From Owenweeksia sp. (GTDB taxonomy: Bacteria > Bacteroidota > Bacteroidia > Flavobacteriales > Schleiferiaceae), in contig NZNV01000008.1 of assembly GCA_002695025.1 (NCBI GenBank), forward strand, positions 1 to 64,000: a stretch of DNA of 64,000 nucleotides, written 5' to 3'. Both the position numbers and the translations under genes were made by a program. Positions 34,891-43,646 of the stretch are shown piece by piece. The stretch's first letter is position 1. Each line of letters starts with the position of its first letter. Under the pieces are notes generated by a model, which did not search any database, was not told where the DNA came from, and saw only the letters and a list, made by a program, of their open reading frames with translations.

Positions 34891-34910
34891 AATAAAAACT
34901 CGTTTTTATT
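34891..34910 (+). promoter_or_regulatory. AT-rich hairpin abutting the start codon (candidate expression platform)
   Basis: 9-bp inverted repeat, arms 34891-34899 and 34902-34910 (8 pairs with a loop of 4), ending directly at the ATG at 34911. It could cover the translation start region and be the switching element of the TPP riboswitch. It is too AT-rich to be a confident terminator. Confidence 0.45.
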
Positions 34911-37259
34911 ATGAGAAGTATCCTATTCTCCGCTGCCCTGCTTATCACTGGTTGGTGTGCAGCACAAACCGTTACCGGAACGGTAGTCAACAATTCCGGT
35001 GAAACCCTGGAGGGTGTTAACATTTCCACGTCCTCAGGTCGATCAGGTGCAGTAAGCACTTCCACCGGAAGCTTTACCCTTAATTTTACCCAGCCGGGTA
35101 AGTATGTCCTTCGCTTTTCGTACGTGAGTCACGAAAGTCGCACTGAAAACATAACTCTGAGCGAAGGTGAAAATCTTGACCTCGGCCGTATTGTACTCAC
35201 TGAAATACAGCAGGAGCTGGAACAGGTGAATGTAACGGCTACACGGGTAAAAGCCAATGGTCCCCTGGTATACCAGAATGTGGACGAGGAAACCATTGAA
35301 GACAACAACACCGGCCAGGACATTCCCTACATCCTCAACCAAGCTACTTCGGTGGTAACCACCAGCGATGCGGGAGCCGGAGTGGGGTATACGGGAATGC
35401 GCATACGGGGTAGCGACCAAACGCGCATCAATGTTACCATTAACGGCATACCGGTGAATGATGCTGAAAGCCATGGCGTATTCTGGGTAAATACCCCGGA
35501 CCTGGCATCTTCAACCAGCAGCATACAGATCCAGCGCGGGGTGGGAACCTCCACCAACGGATCCGGTTCTTTTGGTGCCAACATCAACCTCCAAACGGAT
35601 GAACTATCCCGCACACCTTACGCCAAAGCTCACCTGGGCTACGGTTCTTTTGACACGGAACGTGCTACCCTGGAGGTAGGTTCCGGTCTGCTAAACGGCC
35701 ATTGGGCCTTCCAGGGCCGCCTGTCCCAGATCCGCTCCGAAGGATATATTGACCGTGCCCGTAGCAACCTGCGCTCCTACTTCATGAGCGGTGGATACCT
35801 GGGAGATAATTTCAGTATTAAAGCTGTAGTATTTGGCGGTAACGAAGAGACGTATCAGGCTTGGTACGGCCTGGACTCTGCCACCTATTTCGCTGCGGTA
35901 GACAAGAACGAAGAACCCACCTATAATTATGCCGGGGAAGTATATGACGACAATTCCAACCTCACTGGTTATTATGATGACCAGGTAGACCACTACACGC
36001 AGAACCACTACCAACTCCATTACAATCAGGTTCTGAGTAAATCCACTTCCCTTAACCTCTCCGCTCATTATACCAAAGGCAGTGGCTACTATGAAGAATA
36101 CCAGAACAGCGACTCCCTGGCCACTTACGGCATCACCAGCACACCCCAGGTATATGGAGATGTGGTGCGCAGGCTATGGCTGGACAATGATTTTTACGGT
36201 ATAGTGGGTAACATAGATTATAAAAAGAACAAGCTGAACCTCATTGTTGGAGGAGGCGCCAATTATTACGATGGCATTCATTTTGGCGAGTTGGTATGGG
36301 CCCGTTATGCTGGGAATACCCAGCCATACGATCGTTTTTACCTGAGTTATGGCGACAAGGCAGACGCGAACGTATACACCAAGCTTTATTACGACTTCAC
36401 CTCTAAACTTCAGGCCTTTGTGGACCTGCAATACCGCCTGGTAAACCTTTCCGGGAAAGGGGATGATGAAAACAACCGTCAGATCGATTTTTCTGGTGAG
36501 TTCCACTTCTTCAACCCCAAGGCTGGTATCAGCTATACCTTTAACAATACTGTTATGGCCTATGCTTCATACGCCATTGCCAATCGTGAACCCAACCGCC
36601 AGGATTTCATTGAGAACGAAGAAACACCTAAAGCCGAAAAACTCAATGACCTGGAAGCAGGAGCGCGTTTTAAGCTGGGAAGGCTCAACCTAAACGTCAA
36701 TTACTTCCTGATGCAGTACCGTGACCAGCTGGTACTTACCGGGCAATTGAACAACGTAGGTTACCCCATCCGCAGGAACGTAGGTGAAAGTTTCCGCACG
36801 GGAGTAGAAATCGAAGCCCAGGCTTCTTTCCTCAACAACACTTTGGTATGGATGCCTAATCTAACGCTGAGCACCCACCAGAACAGGGATTATATAGGTG
36901 ATGATCTGACCAATTATGGCAATACGCCTATTGCCTACTCACCAAACCTTATAGGTGGTTCGGTATTGAAATATACCGGGGTAAAGAATTTTGAAATTGC
37001 CCTTCAAAACAAATATGTAGGCGAGCAGTACTTGGACAATACCGGCAACGAGCGTTATTTACTGCCTTCGTACTTCCTTACAGATCTTCGTTTAGCGTAC
37101 AAGCTCCGCATTTTAAATATGGAGCGCTGCCAGCTGCAGTTAAGTGTGTACAACCTCACCAATGAGCGTTATATTTCCAATGGTTATGTATACGGAACAC
37201 CGTACTATTACGCCCAGGCAGGGATCAACTATATGGCAGGACTACGCATAGAATTGTAA
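34911..37259 (+). CDS. TonB-dependent receptor, predicted thiamine/TPP uptake
   Basis: A 782-residue outer membrane receptor. Signal peptide at 1-19, carboxypeptidase-regulatory-like domain (about 20-100, VTGTVVNNSGETLEGVNIS), plug domain (about 115-230, MRIRGSDQTRINVTINGIPVND), then the barrel ending MAGLRIEL. The TPP riboswitch in its leader indicates that its ligand is thiamine, TPP or a precursor; riboswitch-linked receptors of this kind are known in Bacteroidota. No inner-membrane thiamine gene follows; the nearest candidate is the PnuC-family protein 9 kb upstream. A terminator follows the gene. Confidence 0.88.
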   Translation: MRSILFSAALLITGWCAAQTVTGTVVNNSGETLEGVNISTSSGRSGAVSTSTGSFTLNFTQPGKYVLRFSYVSHESRTENITLSEGENLDLGRIVLTEIQQELEQVNVTATRVKANGPLVYQNVDEETIEDNNTGQDIPYILNQATSVVTTSDAGAGVGYTGMRIRGSDQTRINVTINGIPVNDAESHGVFWVNTPDLASSTSSIQIQRGVGTSTNGSGSFGANINLQTDELSRTPYAKAHLGYGSFDTERATLEVGSGLLNGHWAFQGRLSQIRSEGYIDRARSNLRSYFMSGGYLGDNFSIKAVVFGGNEETYQAWYGLDSATYFAAVDKNEEPTYNYAGEVYDDNSNLTGYYDDQVDHYTQNHYQLHYNQVLSKSTSLNLSAHYTKGSGYYEEYQNSDSLATYGITSTPQVYGDVVRRLWLDNDFYGIVGNIDYKKNKLNLIVGGGANYYDGIHFGELVWARYAGNTQPYDRFYLSYGDKADANVYTKLYYDFTSKLQAFVDLQYRLVNLSGKGDDENNRQIDFSGEFHFFNPKAGISYTFNNTVMAYASYAIANREPNRQDFIENEETPKAEKLNDLEAGARFKLGRLNLNVNYFLMQYRDQLVLTGQLNNVGYPIRRNVGESFRTGVEIEAQASFLNNTLVWMPNLTLSTHQNRDYIGDDLTNYGNTPIAYSPNLIGGSVLKYTGVKNFEIALQNKYVGEQYLDNTGNERYLLPSYFLTDLRLAYKLRILNMERCQLQLSVYNLTNERYISNGYVYGTPYYYAQAGINYMAGLRIEL

Positions 37260-37283
37260 AGCAAAACAGAATTTATAATTTCG
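37254..37283 (+). promoter_or_regulatory. Putative promoter of the second receptor
   Basis: TTG at 37254-37256, a 19-nt spacer, and TAATTTCG at 37276-37283 (one base off consensus). The -33 half overlaps the end of the thiamine receptor gene. Transcription would begin at about the first base of the terminator hairpin. Confidence 0.4.
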
Positions 37284-37288
37284 CCAAG

Positions 37289-37316
37289 CCCTGGAACCTG
37301 CGTTCCAGGGTTTTTT
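37289..37316 (+). terminator. Intrinsic terminator after the thiamine receptor
   Basis: Perfect 9-bp GC-rich stem, arms 37289-37297 and 37302-37310, tetraloop, followed by six T residues (37311-37316). Begins 30 nt after the stop codon and ends 14 nt before the next ATG. Confidence 0.9.
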
Positions 37317-37330
37317 AATTCCAACCTCAC

Positions 37331-39274
37331 ATGAAAAATATTATTCTGGGGATCTGTCTTCTTAGCTCATCCTTTGTATGCGGGCAAAACCGCTTGCTGG
37401 ACACCGCACTGGTTTCTGCCTCGAGGCTCAACACCAACCTGCAAAGCTCCAACCGCAATGTACAGGTTATTGAAGGTGATGAAATTGCGAATGCACCTGC
37501 CAATACCGTAGCTGAACTGCTCGATTTTGTGGTGGGTATTGATGCGCGCCAGCGGGGCATGTTTGGCACCCAAACCGATCTGAGCATACGGGGCGGAACT
37601 TTTGAGCAGGTGCTGGTGCTCATTAATGGGGTACGCCTCAATGATGCCCAAACCGGGCACCACCTGATGAACCTGCCCGTTCAGAAATCAGATATTGAGC
37701 GCATAGAAGTACTGTTGGGCGGTGGCTCCTATATTTTTGGCGGCAATGCCTTCAGCGGAGCCATCAATATCATCACCAAAAATGCCAGCGAGGATAAAGC
37801 CTCGGTAAAAGCAAAAGCAGGCTCCTTCAACGCATACCAGGCCTCCTTTTCCCAGCAACTGGTAGGAGAAAAGCATCAAACCCGTCTTTCCATAAGCTCT
37901 TCGGGTTCTGAAGGGTTTAAACACAATACTGATTTCAACCAGACCAACCTATATGGGGAGAGCATCATCCAACTCGATGCGAAGCAACTGAACCTTTCCG
38001 GAGGTTATACCTGGCAGAACTTTGGCGCCCAGAATTTTTATTCAGACAACTTCCCGGAACAATACGAAAAAACACGAACGCTCTTTGTCAATGCCGGACT
38101 TAAATCCGGCAACCAGGTACGGGTTGACCGGCAGGTGTACTGGCGCAGGAACTGGGACGAGTTTCAACTGTACCGTGAAGGACCGGACTTTTACCAATAC
38201 ACCAACGGCCTTTTTATAAAGGGTAGCGATACAGCCGCTTCCTTTTACACCGGCCACAATTACCACCGCTCGGATGTAGCAGGAGGAAAAGTGGAAGCAG
38301 AGTTCAGTACCGCATGGGGGAAAACTTCGTTGGGCGGTGAATACCGTTACGAAGAAGTGGTGAGTAACAACCTTGGCGAAGCATTAGAAGCTCCCATTCC
38401 AATTAACGGCAAACGCGGAGCCTATAATCTGGGTGCCAGCCGCCACAGCATTTCCTTCTCCGGGCAGCAGTATAAAAAAATAGGGCGTTTTGATCTTTCC
38501 GCTGCTTTGATGGTCAACTACACCACACCTTACAAGCCAGGATTTTACCCTGCCCTCACCGCGGGTTACAACATCAATCGCAACCACAAATTATACGGTT
38601 CTTTTAATCGTTCTTTTCGCCTTCCTTCCTATACAGACCTTTACTACCGGCTGGGTGGTGCCGAGGGCAGCAAGGATCTTCGCCCGGAAAATGCGCTGAA
38701 TTACGAACTGGGTTATAAATTCCTCTCGGAAAAACACTTTTTCAATGTAAGCTTGTACCGCAGGCAAGGCACTGATATTATTGACTGGATAAAAGCTTGC
38801 GACACCTGCAACCTGGTGGCCAGCAACACCTCAACCGTAAACTTTAACGGAGTGGATATGAACTACCGCATAAAGGGAACGGGCTTCCAGAAGCGGTTGA
38901 GAATGGACTTTCTGGAAGTAGGCTATAGTTTTAGCATTACCGATGATGAAGACCCGGAATACGAGTCGTTATACGTATTTGACTTTCTCCGCCATAAAGC
39001 GGTTATACGCAGCCAGCACAGCCTTTTGAAAGGCTTAAAGCTCAGCTACTCATGCAGCTACCAGCAACGCAACGGTAGCTATACCGATGCCTCCAAGGGG
39101 GAGCTTATTGAATTCCCTTCTGTATTCCTGGTGGATGCCCAACTCCTGTATACCTGGCGGAATTTTGGCTTTTCCCTTTCCGGGCAAAACCTCTTGAACA
39201 AGACCTATTATGATCGCGGCAACGTGGAATTGCCCGGAGCCTGGCTATGGGCTGGGATTGAAGTAAGCCTTTAA
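37331..39274 (+). CDS. TonB-dependent receptor, BtuB-like size class
   Basis: A 647-residue outer membrane receptor with signal peptide (1-18), no carboxypeptidase-like domain, a plug (about 25-150, DLSIRGGTFEQVLVLINGVRLND and SGAINIITKN) and a 22-strand barrel ending AGIEVSL. Its size and direct plug start resemble cobalamin/siderophore receptors, but the ligand is not shown by the context. It is separated from the thiamine receptor by a strong terminator and appears to have its own promoter. Its stop lies 3 nt from the stop of the convergent MazG-like gene. Confidence 0.82.
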   Translation: MKNIILGICLLSSSFVCGQNRLLDTALVSASRLNTNLQSSNRNVQVIEGDEIANAPANTVAELLDFVVGIDARQRGMFGTQTDLSIRGGTFEQVLVLINGVRLNDAQTGHHLMNLPVQKSDIERIEVLLGGGSYIFGGNAFSGAINIITKNASEDKASVKAKAGSFNAYQASFSQQLVGEKHQTRLSISSSGSEGFKHNTDFNQTNLYGESIIQLDAKQLNLSGGYTWQNFGAQNFYSDNFPEQYEKTRTLFVNAGLKSGNQVRVDRQVYWRRNWDEFQLYREGPDFYQYTNGLFIKGSDTAASFYTGHNYHRSDVAGGKVEAEFSTAWGKTSLGGEYRYEEVVSNNLGEALEAPIPINGKRGAYNLGASRHSISFSGQQYKKIGRFDLSAALMVNYTTPYKPGFYPALTAGYNINRNHKLYGSFNRSFRLPSYTDLYYRLGGAEGSKDLRPENALNYELGYKFLSEKHFFNVSLYRRQGTDIIDWIKACDTCNLVASNTSTVNFNGVDMNYRIKGTGFQKRLRMDFLEVGYSFSITDDEDPEYESLYVFDFLRHKAVIRSQHSLLKGLKLSYSCSYQQRNGSYTDASKGELIEFPSVFLVDAQLLYTWRNFGFSLSGQNLLNKTYYDRGNVELPGAWLWAGIEVSL

Positions 39275-39284
39275 GGCTTACTTC
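39260..39284. terminator. Palindrome spanning both stop codons of convergent genes
   Basis: Perfect 10-bp inverted repeat, arms 39260-39269 and 39275-39284, loop of 5. It covers the receptor TAA (39272-39274) and the MazG-like stop. No T tract follows on either strand, so it may be a stabilising 3' hairpin more than a classic terminator. Confidence 0.45.
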
Positions 39285-39610
39285 AGCTTCTCGTTATTGT
39301 GATGGCGGTCGTGATCGCGTTTGGTTTTCTTTTCCATGCGCTTGTCAAAAGCATCCTGCAGATCCACCCCGGTCTGATTGGCGAGACATACCGTTACAAA
39401 AAGCACATCGGCCAGCTCTTCACCCAAATCCTTGGCTTTATCACTTTCCTTTTCACTTTGCTCTCCGTACCTGCGGGCAATGATACGTGCCACTTCACCT
39501 ACCTCTTCGGTTAGCTGGGCCATATTGGTCAGTTCGTTGAAATAGCGCACCCCGTGATCCTTGATCCAGCGGTCCACAATCTCCTGCACTTCTGAAATTC
39601 CCTTGCTCAT
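39278..39610 (-). CDS. MazG-like nucleotide pyrophosphohydrolase
   Basis: A 110-residue all-alpha NTP-PPase. The metal-binding pairs are visible as EEVGE (about 35-39) and EELAD (about 64-68). Members hydrolyse (d)NTPs to monophosphates as house-cleaning enzymes. The His/Lys/Asp-rich tail is unusual but probably disordered. The ATG overlaps the dtd stop by one base, so the two are co-translated. Confidence 0.88.
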   Translation of the reverse strand: MSKGISEVQEIVDRWIKDHGVRYFNELTNMAQLTEEVGEVARIIARRYGEQSEKESDKAKDLGEELADVLFVTVCLANQTGVDLQDAFDKRMEKKTKRDHDRHHNNEKLK

Positions 39611-40056
39611 TATTCTTTGTTTTTACTGTCTATCCAAATGGTTACCGGGCCGTCATTAACCAGCTCCACTTTCATATCGGCCCCGAATTCACCGGTTTGT
39701 ACAGGACGGTGTTTGCGGCATTCTTCTACAAAAGCTTCATACAGAGGTATAGCTACATCCGGTTTGGCGGCCTTTATGAAACTGGGCCGGTTTCCTTTTT
39801 TCACGGAAGCATGTAAGGTAAACTGGCTTACCACCAACAGTTCGCCCTCTACATCCTGCACCGAAAGGTTCATCTGGCCCTGTGCATCGCTGAAAATACG
39901 CATACCCGTAACTTTACGCGCCAACCACTCTACATCCTCCCGGCTGTCGGCCTCCTCTATGCCCAGCAATATCAGCAAGCCCTGGTCTATGGCCCCTACA
40001 GTATGGTCATTAATATGCACCGCAGCGGACTTCACCCTTTGTAACAGGGCCCGCAT
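39610..40056 (-). CDS. dtd: D-aminoacyl-tRNA deacylase
   Basis: Removes D-amino acids wrongly attached to tRNA. The 148 residues contain the catalytic SQFTL block and the NDGPVTIWID block with the Gly-cisPro motif used for chiral proofreading. It overlaps by one base both its upstream (P4 phosphatase) and downstream (MazG-like) genes, so the three form one operon. Confidence 0.95.
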   Translation of the reverse strand: MRALLQRVKSAAVHINDHTVGAIDQGLLILLGIEEADSREDVEWLARKVTGMRIFSDAQGQMNLSVQDVEGELLVVSQFTLHASVKKGNRPSFIKAAKPDVAIPLYEAFVEECRKHRPVQTGEFGADMKVELVNDGPVTIWIDSKNKE

Positions 40057-40814
40057 TACAGGGAAGCGGGTTTGAGAGCCGCCTTTCTTTTGGCGGCTTT
40101 TTCCTTCTCCGACATGCTGTAGTCATTATCATAGGCTTTATCCAGGAAACCACCGTACATGGGGTTGGGAAGCATAATGAAATGTTGACGCACCGTATCC
40201 CGGTCCCAGGCCGTTTCCTGCGTAAAATCGGTAAGCTGATCGCCTACCAGCAAAAGCACCCGGTAATCTTTCTTTACCGCTTCCCGCCTTTCGGTCTTAT
40301 CACTGGTGCTGGTTTTCAGCATGAGGTGTTTTTCATCTGCCTGTGGGAATCCTGCCTCGGCCAAATTCCTTTGGGTGGGTTCCAGCAGTTCATGGGCCCG
40401 GTTGGTGATGTAAAAGACTTCCACTCCCAGGCTATCGGCCATTTGTGTAAAGGCCAAAGCTCCGGGTAAAGGTTCAGCTGTGGCTTCACCAACCCACCTG
40501 GACCAGCTATCGGGGTTGTATGACTCTCCATTCTGGATAAGCCAGGCTTCGTAAGGACTGTTGTCCAGCACCGTTTCATCTACATCCAGGATCACGGCAG
40601 CCGGAATGCTATCTCCAGTTTCCTGCAAGTATTTTTGCAAGAGTTCACCCGCGCGTATATACGCCTGTTGATATTGGGCTTTCATCTCATCACCGTTCTG
40701 GTACCAAAGGGTAGCATTTACCAGGTCATCGGAGTAATTCACGCGGGGTTCTTCCGGTGCTTTACAGGCTACGGCCAAGATAAGTAGTGTGAGACTAAGT
40801 TGTACTATTTTCAT
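40056..40814 (-). CDS. 5'-nucleotidase, lipoprotein e(P4) family
   Basis: A 252-residue HAD-superfamily acid phosphatase anchored by a lipid: signal then lipobox LAVAC with C17. The catalytic motif is DVDET (D77, D79). Members such as Haemophilus e(P4) remove phosphate from NMN and other nucleotides in the periplasm, feeding nicotinamide riboside uptake. That would fit the PnuC/NadR genes at 25-26 kb, though they are distant. It overlaps dtd by one base. Confidence 0.88.
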   Translation of the reverse strand: MKIVQLSLTLLILAVACKAPEEPRVNYSDDLVNATLWYQNGDEMKAQYQQAYIRAGELLQKYLQETGDSIPAAVILDVDETVLDNSPYEAWLIQNGESYNPDSWSRWVGEATAEPLPGALAFTQMADSLGVEVFYITNRAHELLEPTQRNLAEAGFPQADEKHLMLKTSTSDKTERREAVKKDYRVLLLVGDQLTDFTQETAWDRDTVRQHFIMLPNPMYGGFLDKAYDNDYSMSEKEKAAKRKAALKPASL

Positions 40815-40821
40815 GGTTTAT

Positions 40822-41769
40822 TTAGTTGTATTGATCGGTTCTGTAGGTATCATCTTCGTCCAAACCTTCCACCAGGGCTACGTAGCTCTCATAGCGACTT
40901 AAAGGCAATCGGGCATTTTCAACCGCTTCTTTAACCGCACAGCCCGGTTCTTCCAGGTGCAGGCAGTTATGAAAACGGCATTCAGACTTTAGCCGGAATA
41001 TTTCCGGAAAATAATCCCCGATCTCCTCCTTTTCCATATCCACCAGTCCGAAGCCGCGAATACCGGGGGTATCTATGATATACCCGCCAAAGCCAAGCTC
41101 ATGCATCTCGGCAAAGGTAGTGGTGTGCTGCCCCTGGAGATGGGTATCTGAAATACGCTCCGTCTTAAGATCAAGGCCAGGCTCCAGATAATTGATAAGG
41201 GTGGATTTACCGACCCCTGAATGCCCGCTTAGCAAACTGGTCTTATCCTTCAGCATCTCCCGGAAAGCCTCCATACCGTGCCCGTTGGCAGCGGAAGTAG
41301 TGAGAACCTTATAACCGGCATCACGGTATACGATACTCAGGTACTCCAGCTCATCCAACATCTCATCACTGTACAGGTCGTACTTATTAAAAACCAATAC
41401 CCCAGGTATATCATAAGCCTCTGCGGTAAGCAGGAAACGGTCAATAAAACGGGGATAGGTTTTGGGAAATTCCAGGGTAGCGATGAGTATGGCCTGATCC
41501 AGGTTGGCGGCAATTACATGGGTACGTTTGGAAAGGTTTACGGATTTACGGACAATGTAATTCCTGCGGTCGTGGATGGCCGTAATCACCCCTTTATCCC
41601 CTTCCCCTTCCTCCGGTTCAAAATCAACCACGTCCCCAACGGAAACGGGATTGGTACTTTTAATACCTTCCAGGCGAATGCGCCCTTTAATACGGCACTC
41701 CCACAATTTATCTTCAGAGCGCACATGGTACCAGCTACCAGTAGATTTTATGACCGTTCCTTCTTTCAT
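40822..41769 (-). CDS. rsgA: Ribosome small subunit-dependent GTPase A
   Basis: Circularly permuted GTPase that assists late 30S maturation. The 315 residues show an N-terminal OB fold (GTVIKSTGSWYHV), the permuted order NKYD (G4) before GHSGVGKSTLIN (G1) and DTPGIRGFG (G3), and a C-terminal zinc knuckle (C-x5-C-x-H-x5-C). I start at the ATG at 41769 since this opens the OB fold; an in-frame codon at 41808 would lie upstream of the putative promoter. It precedes the P4 phosphatase gene by 7 nt. Confidence 0.95.
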   Translation of the reverse strand: MKEGTVIKSTGSWYHVRSEDKLWECRIKGRIRLEGIKSTNPVSVGDVVDFEPEEGEGDKGVITAIHDRRNYIVRKSVNLSKRTHVIAANLDQAILIATLEFPKTYPRFIDRFLLTAEAYDIPGVLVFNKYDLYSDEMLDELEYLSIVYRDAGYKVLTTSAANGHGMEAFREMLKDKTSLLSGHSGVGKSTLINYLEPGLDLKTERISDTHLQGQHTTTFAEMHELGFGGYIIDTPGIRGFGLVDMEKEEIGDYFPEIFRLKSECRFHNCLHLEEPGCAVKEAVENARLPLSRYESYVALVEGLDEDDTYRTDQYN

Positions 41770-41775
41770 GAGAGG

Positions 41776-41783
41776 CGAAATTA
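41776..41783 (-). promoter_or_regulatory. Putative -7 element (TAATTTCG) for rsgA
   Basis: One base off TAnnTTTG, ending 6 nt before the rsgA ATG, so transcription would start at or beside the start codon. No clear TTG at -33. Confidence 0.35.
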
Positions 41784-41902
41784 TCCAATTCCAGCCAAGC
41801 AGAAACATCCCTTGCCTTTAAATTACCGTAACGGAAGGGGTATACTGGCATGCTCCTTACATTTCCCGTACTTTAGCAAAACCTATAATCCGCAAGTATA
41901 GT

Positions 41903-42814
41903 ATGTCCATTGAAGTACAGAATGTAACCAAGCTCTACGGAGAGCAGAAAGCCCTGGATGACGTTAGTTTTTCCATTGGAACGGGCGAGATAGTTGGGTT
42001 TTTAGGGCCCAACGGAGCCGGAAAATCCACGATGATGAAGATACTCACCTGCTACATTCCGCAGAGTGAAGGAACGGCCAGAGTTTGTGGTATTGATACC
42101 CAGGATGACAGCATTACCATCCGCAAAAAAGTGGGCTACCTGCCGGAACACAATCCTCTTTATCTGGAAATGTACGTAAAGGAGTACTTGGCTTTTATGG
42201 CCGGTGTGCATAAGGTAAGTAAAGACCGTATCCCGGAGATGATCCGGAAGACCGGGCTGGAGCCAGAAAAGCATAAGAAGCTCGGGCAACTCTCTAAGGG
42301 TTACCGGCAAAGGGCCGGTCTGGCAGCCGCTCTGCTTCATGATCCCGAAGTGCTGATACTGGATGAGCCCACCACTGGTCTGGATCCTAACCAACTGGTA
42401 GAGATCCGAAACCTTATCAAGGAAATAGGCCAGGCCAAAACGGTAATGCTGTCCACCCATATTATGCAGGAGGTGGAACTACTCTGCAACCGGGTGATCA
42501 TTATCAACAATGGTAAGATCGTTACGGACAGCTCCACCAAAGTGCTTACAGAACTACTGGATGACCGTGTATTTATAGTGGAGTTTGACAAAACTACTAC
42601 GGCCTCCCAACTCAAAAAGCTGGAAGGCATAAGACTGGCAGAAGACCAGGGCGATGGACGAAAATGGCAACTTACCGCTCTAAAAGAGCATGACATCCGC
42701 AATACCGTTTTCAAATATGCCGTGTCCCAGGAAATGGTCGTGCTGGAACTCCGACAAAAGGATCAGAAGCTTGAAAATGTATTCCAGAAATTAACCCAGA
42801 AGCATGAGGCTTAA
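41903..42814 (+). CDS. gldA: Gliding motility ABC transporter ATP-binding protein GldA
   Basis: A 303-residue ABC ATPase. Walker A GPNGAGKST (35-43), signature LSKGYRQR (about 128), Walker B VLILDEPTTGLDP and the H-loop STHIM are intact, and the C-terminal 85 residues match the GldA extension. In Flavobacterium GldA works with the membrane proteins GldF and GldG in gliding; neither is in this window. A weak -7 like TACTTTAG lies at 41869-41876. The next gene overlaps by 11 bp. Confidence 0.88.
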   Translation: MSIEVQNVTKLYGEQKALDDVSFSIGTGEIVGFLGPNGAGKSTMMKILTCYIPQSEGTARVCGIDTQDDSITIRKKVGYLPEHNPLYLEMYVKEYLAFMAGVHKVSKDRIPEMIRKTGLEPEKHKKLGQLSKGYRQRAGLAAALLHDPEVLILDEPTTGLDPNQLVEIRNLIKEIGQAKTVMLSTHIMQEVELLCNRVIIINNGKIVTDSSTKVLTELLDDRVFIVEFDKTTTASQLKKLEGIRLAEDQGDGRKWQLTALKEHDIRNTVFKYAVSQEMVVLELRQKDQKLENVFQKLTQKHEA

Positions 42815-43583
42815 GCCGTTCCTTTTCATTTTGATCATCACCTCCAGCTGCTACCAGGGAGGCCAGGAATTAGGGAAAGCACTGAAGCAGCTGCAGGAAT
42901 CAAATAAAAAGGAGGAAGCTGTTCAAAAGGAAAAGCCCGTGCTTAATGGCACGATTACCCAGGAAAACAAGCAGATTGGCACGAGTGCAGAACTTAAGTA
43001 CGAGGATGGCAAAAAGAACGGTCTGAGCCGGGCGTACTACCCGGATGGCTCGATCTGGAAAGAGTCGTATTACCAAAACGATGTTTTACACGGCACCGCC
43101 AAAGTATACGATCGCCAGGGCAGGCTGGAGCGCGAAGTAAACTATGATCAAGGCAAAAAGCATGGTATCTATACGCGCTATTTTAAAAGTGGCAAAGCCA
43201 GTATGGTGATCAATTATGACCATAACCTGCCCCTTCCTGGCTATCTTGAAAAAGACTACCTGGGCAAACCCGTACCCAATCCTGAAATAAAGGTAAAACA
43301 CCTTAACCATCTGAGTGAAAATAACACCTACACCCTGGAATTTAACCTGGAACCTGACAAAGGGGGTGCAACCTTCTACCTTTTGCCCAACGATAGTTTA
43401 TGGAACTCCCAAACAAGCCTCCGTCCCTTTCAGCTACCGCACGGGCAGCGATCGGTAACCTTTAAGGTTGAGCCCGGCTATTACTTGGACGCATCTATGC
43501 ACGTTTTTGCTGTTTTTCCAAACCGACAAGGCAATGAAGTGGCTGTAAAGCGTAGCATTACCAATTTGAGGTTGCAGAATTAG
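42804..43583 (+). CDS. Lipoprotein with YwqK/MORN-like repeats
   Basis: A 259-residue lipoprotein with lipobox ITSSC (C16). After a Lys/Glu-rich linker come three or more 22-residue repeats of the YwqK/MORN-like type (for example DGKKNGLSRAYYPDGSIWKESYY, LHGTAKVYDRQGRLEREVNY, KHGIYTRYFKSGKASMVINY). A beta-rich C-terminal domain follows. Such repeats are often labelled 'antitoxin' in annotation, but nothing here supports a toxin-antitoxin role. It overlaps gldA by 11 bp. Confidence 0.7.
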   Translation: MRLKPFLFILIITSSCYQGGQELGKALKQLQESNKKEEAVQKEKPVLNGTITQENKQIGTSAELKYEDGKKNGLSRAYYPDGSIWKESYYQNDVLHGTAKVYDRQGRLEREVNYDQGKKHGIYTRYFKSGKASMVINYDHNLPLPGYLEKDYLGKPVPNPEIKVKHLNHLSENNTYTLEFNLEPDKGGATFYLLPNDSLWNSQTSLRPFQLPHGQRSVTFKVEPGYYLDASMHVFAVFPNRQGNEVAVKRSITNLRLQN

Positions 43584-43646
43584 AAATCAGGGTAAAAAGG
43601 AAGTAAACCGAAAGATTCAGGTAGTTGACAAATTCACCACTCTTAA

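Noticed and set aside
42804-43583. Toxin-antitoxin system suggested by YwqK-like repeats
   Set aside because: The 'antitoxin' label for these repeats is an annotation habit; the protein is a lipoprotein and no toxin gene is adjacent.
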